Shown in pieces: positions 56,701-64,000 of a stretch of 64,000 nt of DNA (the first letter of the stretch is position 1; every line of letters starts with the position of its first letter). Position numbers and translations under genes: made by a program. The notes beneath the pieces were generated by a model. It saw only the letters and a program-made list of their open reading frames with translations. It did no database searches and was not told where the DNA came from. Location of the stretch: positions 57,953,123 through 58,017,122 of the forward strand of contig OZ024912.1 of the NCBI GenBank assembly GCA_964017125.1. Reading direction: 5' to 3'. The DNA is from Flabesymbios commensalis. Lineage: Eukaryota; Annelida; Polychaeta; Terebellida; Flabelligeridae.

Positions 56701-58075
56701 GTGGGGTATATAACAATCAAACCAGGTAGTGTGGCTTGTGTCAATGTGAACGACAGTCGGCCATTTTGGAATTTAAAAATTGTCAATATGTTAATATATA
56801 AATCAAAATCACTAAATTTGAACCTAAACCTCATTGTCTTTTCGATGAACCAAGCCATTGAATGCTTGTTGTGATCTGCTTAAATGTCAGCTGTGGTAAT
56901 GACCCCGTCCTCCTCCAATCTATTCCGCAATAACAGAGTTTGTGGGTATACGCGATACAGAGACTGTAATCATTGCGCGGCCGGGCATCCTTGTTAGGTT
57001 ACAGATTTGTATATTAATCGGTAATACTCGCTTGGCATCTCATTAGAATATTGCCTTGACGCGGAGATTTAACTGTCAGTATTTAAATTAATTTTTTCAT
57101 GAAATTGTTAATCTCAGAGTAGCCCCTGCATCTCGGAGAATATGTCAAATTATAACTGAAATTTAAACGGGGATATCTCTCATGGGCTGTGATGAAATAA
57201 AATCCCCTATTTTATTTTTTCTTGTGCATCGCTTAAAAAATTTACTGAAACAAATTGAAAATCCAATAATTTTGCTGATGGGATGGATCACAATCGCAAT
57301 GATCATGATGATTGATTGTGATCATTTGTTTGAGAGCACATGAAACATTGCTGAAACGCACAACTTGCTCACAATTTTGTATTCATTTTGTATTATTTTT
57401 TTAAATTTCGATCGGACCTTTATCCCTCCTATCTACTTCTCAAAAAAGTGTGTGTTTTTTTGCAAAAGACACACTAGTTTTAAAAAATTTCCTCTGTGAC
57501 TGTTGCAAAATGTCAATTTGCAAATTAAGGAAATGTACAAAACATCGTTATTGAAGTTGCTCGGTTTCTACGCTATCACTTGTACGCCTTCTTAGTGGAA
57601 TATTTAGGGTCCATCAACGAAACATCTACCATTCAGAAACCACCAGCAGTGCGCTGTTTAGGCCTATATTATAATACATACTAAATAACGCTTCCAAAAT
57701 AATTATTTGAAAATTTGTGTTTCAATATTTGCGAAAAAAAATGACCGAGAACGCATGAAAAATGTGTTTTATATTTGATATCGAAATATCTACAAGACAT
57801 ACATATTTTGTATGGGCACTATTGGATTCCTCATGCCGAAAAACATGGGTATAAACATCAAAATCGTGACTCTAGCTTTGCTAGAGGCCAAGTTGTGGCC
57901 AAATATGTGATTTCGATGGCGGCCATCTTAAATGTGCCTTAAAACGAGGTTGAGGGGCGGGGAAAATTGAACCCCAATATTTTTGGCTTATTTGACCACT
58001 TATGAAGCCATAAAAACAATAAAATCAATTTTGGCAACAGAAATGGCCAAAATGACATACCGCACCAGACTATAT
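53791..58075. mobile_element. 4.3-kb DNA element with ~0.8-kb terminal inverted repeats, inserted in the retroelement
   Basis: The left end TAGTCTGGTGCGGTATGTCA is mirrored by TGACATACCGCACCAGACTA at the right. The inverse match continues inward for about 800 bp (53791-54600 against 57240-58075), including GGTTCAATTTTTCCCGCCCC, the GGCGGCCAT core, ACTCTAGC and CATCCCATCCATCAAA. A TA lies at each border. The centre (54600-57240) has no recognisable transposase; an open stretch at 56430-56627 (plus) and its neighbour at 56608-56874 show no known domain. Superfamily not assigned; it may be non-autonomous. Confidence 0.85.
56190..56300 (-). mobile_element. tRNA-like SINE head inside the 4.3-kb DNA element
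   Basis: On the minus strand GGCAGCGCATCGATAGAATA and ATCGGACTGC are followed about 30 nt later by CCCGGGTTTGAACCGTGC, resembling A-box and B-box regions of a tRNA. It is not a clean cloverleaf, and no SINE body was identified. Confidence 0.45.
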
Positions 58076-58990
58076 TGTGGCCGATACGCATGCTGAATGT
58101 TTAGAGACTATGTCTGGCCTACAAAAAACGCTACGTGCTTTGGGCTTTCATATTAATTACAAGAAAATAGAGGGGCCTTCTCAACATATGAACTTTTCGG
58201 GTGTGTTGTTAGACAGTCGAAATATGATGATAGAATTACCAGAAGAGAAAATTATTGAACTGAAACGTATATTGTCAAATTTAATAACGAAAGATAAGAT
58301 AACTAAAAGACAATTACAATCTCTAGTAGGAAAATTGAATTGGTCATCTATGTGCCTATGGGGGGGGGGGGGACGTGTGTTTATTCGCAGATTGTTGGAT
58401 CGCATTCGTAATCTGAGACACCATGTGAGACTGACACGTGATATGCGGGCTGACATGCTCTGGTGGCTGAGCTTTGTGGATGTGTTCAATAGAAAAATAT
58501 CCATGGTGGAATCTCGCCATGCAGCTACAGCAGTGAGCATTGACGTCTGTAATGACGCAGCAGGGGCATTCTACAAGGGAGACTGTGTGTACACCCCTTT
58601 GAACCAAGCACCGCGGTCTGTACAATTATTACCTATCAATTATAAAGAAGTGATGGCCCTAGAGCCCGCAATGCAAGTGTTTGCTCCAATGTGGGCTAAT
58701 CAACGTGTGTTTGTGCATTCAGATAACAAAGCCGCAGTAGCCATCATGAAGAAAGGCACTTGTCGCGACCCTGTCGTGATGAAGTCTTTGAGACGCGTAT
58801 TCTGGCTGATGGTTTTATATAATATCAGGATAACACCTGTATACTACCCAGGTGTACATAATGAATTTGCTGACTGTGTGTCTAAGATTAATTTCTTTAA
58901 TGGCAGCACTACCTGTGTACGGCTATTAATTGTGTTTATGTTACAGGAAGACCACCAAGCAACCTGGCGGACGAACTCGATGCTGAAGTA
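58076..58990 (+). mobile_element. Fossil retroelement: end of reverse transcriptase and RNase H
   Basis: After the insertion the polymerase thumb region continues (LRALGFHINYKKIEGPSQ; FSGVLLDS; LQSLVGKLNW). An RNase H domain follows, with SIDVCNDAAGAF, the INYKEVMALEPA block, VFVHSDNKAAVAIMKKG and YYPGVHNEFADCVSKI, which hold the expected acidic positions. Over 300 codons are open. Confidence 0.85.
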
Positions 58991-59059
58991 GCTGGTTATC
59001 TATCGTCAACTTACCATGCTTACGCAGAGTCAACTAAACGTACCTACAGATGCCACAGA

Positions 59060-60235
59060 AACGCATATCTACAGTTTTGTGAAACGTTAGGTGTGTTGCC
59101 AGTACCGGCTTCTTCCTCAACTCTGTGCCGTTACGTAGTCTGGCTGGCTCGTGATAAAAAAATTACAACCATTAAACAGTATATGAATATAATTAGACTA
59201 TTGCACCTGGAATGGGGCCTCAACAACCCACTGCAAGACCATTTCAAACTGAATTGTGTTTTAAAAGGTATTAAGCGTCAACGGGGAACACCCCCCGCCA
59301 GGAAACTACCAATAACCCCTGGCCTGCTTATTTCAATTCTAAATAACTTAAATTTATTATCACCAAGTGACTGTGCTGTGTGGGCAGCTGGACTAGTTAT
59401 GTTCTATGGTCTACTAAGACGTAGTAATGTACTGTTCAGTGCGGGCAATAAGGGCGCGACTTTGAGTCGCAATCTAATTTGTTTCGATTCTTGGGGTGTG
59501 ATGCTGAAAATTAAAAAAACTAAGACAATTCAATTTCAGGAACGGGAATTACTTCTCCCTTTACCGCGCATACGGGAGCATCCATTGTGCCCGGTTCAAG
59601 CCATCTTCAGATGCTTCTCACTCACGCCACGGGCCGCAGCGGATGGTCCAGCCTTTGTGGTGCCTACAGGTGCTGGTGTTAAACCACTTAGTCCAGCTGT
59701 TTTTGTGAAGAGGATGCGGACTGCGCTGTCGCAATCAAATTTGTTACTATTCTTGGGGTGTGATGCTGAAAATTAAAAAAACTAAGACAATTCAATTTCA
59801 GGAACGGGAATTACTTCTCCCTTTACCGCACATACGGGAGCATCCATTGTGCCCGGTTCAAGCCATCTTCAGATGCTTCTCACTCACGCCACGGGCCGCA
59901 GCGGATGGTCCAGCCTTTGTGGTGCCTACAGGTGCTGGTGTTAAACCACTTAGTCCAGCTGTTTTTGTGAAGAGGATGCGGACTGCGCTGTCGGCGAGTG
60001 GATGTGACACTACGCGCTATGCTGGACACAGTTTTCGCCGTGGTGGAGCCACTTGGGCTTACAAGGAGGGCCTGCCTGTGGATACCATTAGGATGCTGGG
60101 TGACTGGCGGTCATCTGCTTTTCAAGCCTACATCGCTCTTGACGAGGGTCAGCTACGATCAGCCGTGGCTTCAATGATACACACCATTCCTTCTCCTACT
60201 ACTACTACTATGGGGTTTGGGACAATGTAACCTAA
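59060..60235 (+). mobile_element. Fossil retroelement: tyrosine recombinase
   Basis: The N-terminal core-binding part (TLCRYVVWLARDKKITTIKQ; LKGIKRQRGTPPARK) is followed by the catalytic domain with GLLRRSNV and the HSFRRGGATWA block, the H-x-x-R signature of tyrosine recombinases, then LGDWRSSAFQAYIAL, which carries the likely tyrosine. Part of the catalytic region is locally duplicated. This domain separates the element from LTR retrotransposons. Confidence 0.85.
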
Positions 60236-60449
60236 TATCTTAATATCATGTTTCATGTTTTTAGCATAAATGCTTTTATATAATGGTGTCGCGCTGCGCG
60301 CACAATGACTGAAGCATATAGTTAAAAAAAGCTTCCTTTTTCCCCCATTATTATCGTGTTGGTTATCTTTTTAAGAGTTCTTTCCATTCCATGGAATGGA
60401 AAAGGTTTTTAGAAAAGAATATTTTGTACCACTTTACTTGGGCAGTTGT

Positions 60450-61430
60450 TGTTTTGTACAATGATGCTCCCAGTGTCAAAAATATAACACTCATTTATCA
60501 CCCATGGAGAGGGGGTAATGATGAGTCATCATTTTCTGGGGGAGGGGGACCCGCGTCATGACGCCCATTCGTCATCTGAGGATGAGTCATCATCCTGATG
60601 CTTATGAATCATGTACATTGATGCTCCCAGTGTCAAAACATGATGCCCATTTATCACCCATGGAGAGGGGGCAATGGTAATGGTAAGTCATCATTTTCTG
60701 GGGGGAGAGGGACCACAAAATGACACTCATTTATCATCTGAGGATGAGTCATCATGATGACACTAAATTTAAAATATGGTGCCAATATTCAAAGACACTC
60801 AATAATATTTTGAACCAGCCACTCAAATGTGTGCATAACGAAGGAATAAAACAATTCTACAAAAATACCCTTTTTTATTGCATAAGATAATATTGATATA
60901 TTAATATATTGATATAGTGATATAGTGATAAATTGATATTGATATATTGATTAATGTTTGTTCAATATTGAGAATAAAGTTAGTTTCATATAATATGACA
61001 ATGACGTGCATTCATCATGCACATTGAAGTTCCCAGCCTCAAAACACGTCGCTCATTCATCATCCAAGAATCATCAACACAATGACCCTAAATATAAAAT
61101 ATGTTGCCATTATGCAGAGATGCTCATTATTATTTTGAACCACCCTATCAAAATAAAGCACTTGGCGTCATGACGCCCATTCATCATTCGATGATGAGTT
61201 ATCCTTTTCAGGGGAGGAGGACCCTCTGCGGACCCAAGGGGAGTGGGCGTACCAGTCTGTAACAATCACTAAGGAGAGGGGGAGCCAAGGGGAGGGGGGA
61301 CCTTGAAGAGTCACCCTTTCCAAGAAAGGGTGGGGGCCGTGATGAGTCACCCAAAGAGGGGTGGGGGACCGTGATGAGTCACCCAAAAAGGGGTGGGGGG
61401 ATCGTGATGAGTCATCCAAAAGGGTCGTGT
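60450..61430. repeat. Tandem repeats with TGAGTCA motifs
   Basis: 60456-60760 holds two ~160-bp units (GATGCTCCCAGTGTCAAAA, TTATCACCCATGGAGAGGGG, GATGAGTCATCAT). 61010-61160 is a diverged partner of 60595-60830. 61311-61425 is three units of about 32 bp (GTGATGAGTCACCCAAA with GGGGTGGGGG). Six exact TGAGTCA lie at 60522, 60583, 60745, 61343, 61375 and 61408. 60850-60980 is an AT-rich TTGATATA run. Confidence 0.85.
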
Positions 61431-61479
61431 CTCATGGGGGGCTCCACCAATCATAATAAAAGAGAGGGGTGGGGGGCAG

Positions 61480-61800
61480 TTGTGGCCCTTCAAAACACAG
61501 TATCTCCTCAGATGGTTTTAATATCAAAAAGATGGGGGCGAAGTGTCTCTGACATCCTGTGTTCTCACCAATCTATGCTGACGGCATCCATGACAGGTCT
61601 GGACATGTCTGTGCGTTTTAGGGTGGGGGGCGGGTCACATGTGGGTTCTCAGTCAATCACAGCCAAGACTCAAGAGGGGAAGGTCAGGACATTGCCAACA
61701 TTAAACCAACTATACACCGATGTTGCCAGCATTAAAAGTGTTAAACCGCTCATACACCAATGATCTTATACATAAATGTACTGTTATGGGCCTGGTTAGT
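61480..61800. other. Stretch with no recognisable gene
   Basis: It holds a short duplicated word (AACCAACTATACACCGATG; AACCGCTCATACACCAATG) near 61700-61765 and a G-rich tract at 61618. No coding signature. Confidence 0.4.
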
Positions 61801-62790
61801 ACCGGCCTTACTACTCCTACCTAATTTGGAATCCATTTTGGATGTACACATAATAAATTGCACTATTTCGCCATCCTTGGTGATCAAAGTGTCGCATCTG
61901 CCACTTGGCAAAGTGGCAGATGTGACACTGTGCTCGCCAAGAGAGGATTTTGCCATCTATAGCATGTCGACTGTTTGTTTTCAGGCTGTCCTATGTGCCA
62001 AAACATAGAACACTGAAGCGGGATCCTGTTATCACGGTCCTGGACACACACGATCATTCTGAGCACATGCACGATGTGCTCAATGTGATCGACTCTCACC
62101 TGCTCACTACCGTACATCCCATCGCTCTATTTATGCCAGTACAGATAGTTTTTGTAAAAATGTTTTCATTGTATAGAAGTGAACGGAAATAAAATGATCG
62201 CGATCAACCATGGTTCTTTTGTTTCAATTTGTTTGACTCATCATCTCCTAAATTGTATTGTAGTCACTTATTTGTGAACTAGCCAAGTGATCTTTTTTCT
62301 TTTTCATCCTTTGCAACGTGTTCCTATCACACACAAAATCCCCACGCTGAGTTGTTGATAATTCCAGTCCCAAATGAAAATAAAATCTATACAGTTCGCC
62401 ACACAAAAGCTTACCCCAATAAATATATATGCCAAAAGACAGTATCTGCGTACTTATAAAGTAAGCAGATACCGACATTTGGATTTGCAGATAAGTATAT
62501 AGGCAATATAAATAACCTGGTATAGGCCTTATACATTGCCTATTTAACGCAAAAGCGTAACATTTCTGTTTGTATTCATTTCCTTTGGTGGGATTTATTT
62601 AGAACCTTTTGGAAGATGGATTGATATGATGTTTTGTTTCATTACTTTGCTTATTTTGTGTCTGTGAGATCTCAGAATCTACCCAGGCATAGTTTCAAGG
62701 AGGGTATAATCTGGGCTGCTACACCGGATATCTGGCTTCACATTATTTATAAGCTCTCACACTAGGCCTATGTATACAACTGCGGGTATT
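61800..62790 (+). repeat. Copy B of the ~1-kb dispersed repeat; inverted partner at 24940-25920
   Basis: It matches the reverse complement of copy A throughout, including both hairpins (61885-61945 and 62431-62483). In plus orientation 61975-62190 is open and ends with SERK, stop. Among about 70 aligned codons roughly 16 differ, and nearly all differences change the residue, so protein constraint is not evident. The repeat ends where the LINE-like sequence begins. Confidence 0.8.
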
Positions 62791-62794
62791 TATA

Positions 62795-64000
62795 TTAAGA
62801 ATGGCAGAAAAAAACTATTACTCCAAATTAATACAATAACATAAAAACGACGTGAAAGGGACTTGGACAATTATTAATAATGTAATTAAGAAAAAGAACG
62901 GCACATGTACTTCTTTTCCTGAATTTTTCAAAGTAAATGGTACTACTATAAGTGATTAAAATGAAATTGCAGATGGTTTTAACAATTGTTTTGTAAATCT
63001 TGGACAAAATTTGGCCAATAACATAGTTCCTCCATTAGGTGATGAATCATTTTTTTTATAACATGAAAGCACCTATTACAGATTCCATGTATATGATGGT
63101 ATTAACATGAACATAATTAAAAGTGTCATCAAATCCATTTCAAAACCTTTAATGTACATTTGCAACGTATCTTTAAGTTCAGGCAATTTTCCTGATGGTA
63201 TGGAAATTGCTAGGGTAATTCCATTATATAAAGAAGGAGAAAAAGATTTGCTCACAAAGTATAGGCCTGTTTCACTACTTTCTCAGTTTTCAAAAATACT
63301 TGAAAAGATTTATTATAGCCGATTAGATAAATTTATTTCCAAACATGACATTTTATCAAATAGTCAGTATGGTTTTAGGCAAACTATGTCAACTAATCTT
63401 GCTACTAATTAGAATTAGTAGAATAATTAACTTCATCAATAGACAAGAAAAATTAAACCATAGGTGTATTCATTGATTTAAAGAAAGCTTTTGACACAAT
63501 TGATCATGACATTTAATTGAAAAAAACTGGACAGATATGGGGTAAGAGTAATATCAAATAATTGGGTAAATAGTTACTTGACTGGGCGAAAACAATATGT
63601 AAATATTGATTTTTCAAAATCAGGTATGTTACAAACAGTTTGTGTGGTGCCACAAGGATCAGTACTTGGTCCACAGTTGTTTTTATTGTACCTAAATGAC
63701 ATTTGTAACGTCAAAAATGATTAAATGTATTTTATTTGCAGATAATACAAATTTATTTTTTAGTGGAAAATCTATAAAATATATATGTAAAGTGGAATTA
63801 TTAAATTAAAATTTGGTTTGCATTTTATAAATTATCACCGGACATTTCAAAAACAAATTATATAGTTTTTGGTAAAGTTGACAAGGATGAACTCATTAAT
63901 GTTTCAAGTAATGAGTTCACATAGATGAAGACCTTAACTGGAAGAAACATATAAAATTAGTAACTTCAAAACTTATCAAAGTCTCAGGTATCATTTTCAG
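62795..64000 (+). mobile_element. CR1/L2-like LINE, reverse transcriptase region, degenerate and cut by the window end
   Basis: Plus-strand frames give, in order, VKGTWTIINNVIKKKNGT (the pre-RT block), a stretch open from 63107 to 63412 with VIPLYKEGEKDLLTKYRPVS and LLSQFSKILEKI, then FIDLKKAFDTIDHDI, VVPQGSVLGPQLFLLYLND and LFADNTNLFFSGK. These are RT blocks of CR1/L2-clade LINEs. The catalytic FADD box reads FADN, one catalytic aspartate being replaced. Several stops and frame changes separate the blocks after 63412, so this copy is dead. It could belong to the same broad clade as the LINE at 1-455. Confidence 0.88.

Larger units (their letters stand above)
52340..60235 (+). mobile_element. 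Fossil tyrosine-recombinase retroelement (DIRS/Ngaro type), interrupted by a DNA element
   Basis: The order of parts is an upstream ORF1-like region, reverse transcriptase, RNase H and tyrosine recombinase, which is the gene order of DIRS/Ngaro-type elements; they use a recombinase instead of the DDE integrase of LTR elements. The copy is broken, with roughly half a dozen breaks plus the large insertion at about 53791-58075. Terminal repeats were not identified, so the outer limits are approximate. Some parts are still well conserved, suggesting moderate age. Family-level assignment between DIRS and Ngaro is not resolved by eye. Confidence 0.8.

Noticed and set aside
56430-56874. Transposase for the 4.3-kb element
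   Set aside because: Two adjacent open stretches lie here, but no DDE, HTH or zinc-finger pattern could be recognised.
53791-58075. Polinton-type element, because of long TIRs and AGT...ACT ends
   Set aside because: No 6-bp target duplication and no polymerase, integrase or capsid-like blocks were seen; too short for a complete one.

Overview
The window is animal nuclear DNA: genes are split by GT-AG introns, no compact operons are present, the base composition is AT-rich, and most of the sequence is repeats (LINEs, tRNA-like SINEs, palindromic MITEs, satellites, a tyrosine-recombinase retroelement fossil). A WDR54 orthologue, an astacin protease, the repeat types and the frequent word TAGGCCTA suggest a marine invertebrate, perhaps a deuterostome such as an echinoderm or hemichordate. 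That placement is inference and weak.

Two host genes can be assembled. (1) wdr54, plus strand, the last eight coding exons at 2128-10078. All splice phases agree and the exons give 249 residues plus stop; the 5' end lies outside the window or was not found. (2) An astacin-family zinc metalloprotease, minus strand, seven coding exons from 32513 down to about 26400, with a signal peptide, a propeptide, the HExxHxxGxxH zinc site and the Met-turn. Read through to the first stop it is 269 residues, and its last eight residues and stop codon come from a palindromic MITE. A good splice donor just upstream offers an alternative end.

Layout. 1-1325: CR1-like LINE 3' coding end (minus) running into a 38-bp satellite that appears to have grown out of the LINE's own coding sequence. 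2128-10078: wdr54 with intronic MITEs and a 161-bp satellite. 10-21 kb: gene-free, dense in 'CAGCAAACAC' MITEs, then two satellites built around a GGCCGCCATTTT-like core. 21.6-23.6 kb: decayed minus-strand copy of a multi-copy invertebrate protein family of unknown function. 24.9-25.9 kb: one arm of a ~1-kb inverted repeat whose partner is at 61.8-62.8 kb. 26.4-32.5 kb: astacin gene with MITE-filled introns. 33-44 kb: gene-free, with SINEs, a 972-bp TIR element rich in GCGCACC motifs, nuclear-receptor-like half-site arrays and X-box-like palindromes. 44-52 kb: a diverged repeat present in both orientations, a probable 3.3-kb insertion, a GTA microsatellite and an inverted 21-bp heptad minisatellite. 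52.3-60.2 kb: a broken DIRS/Ngaro-type retroelement interrupted by a 4.3-kb DNA element with ~0.8-kb terminal inverted repeats. 60.4-61.4 kb: tandem repeats carrying TGAGTCA. 62.8-64 kb: a degenerate LINE reverse transcriptase running off the window.

The strongest candidate for something undescribed is the set of short palindromic elements. One group has TTAA targets and CCCTT...AAGGG ends but different central hairpins. A second has CCCAGCAAACAC ends. A third keeps a conserved inner hairpin while the outer arms differ between copies yet remain paired. All coordinates and alignments were read by eye; no search or folding was run.
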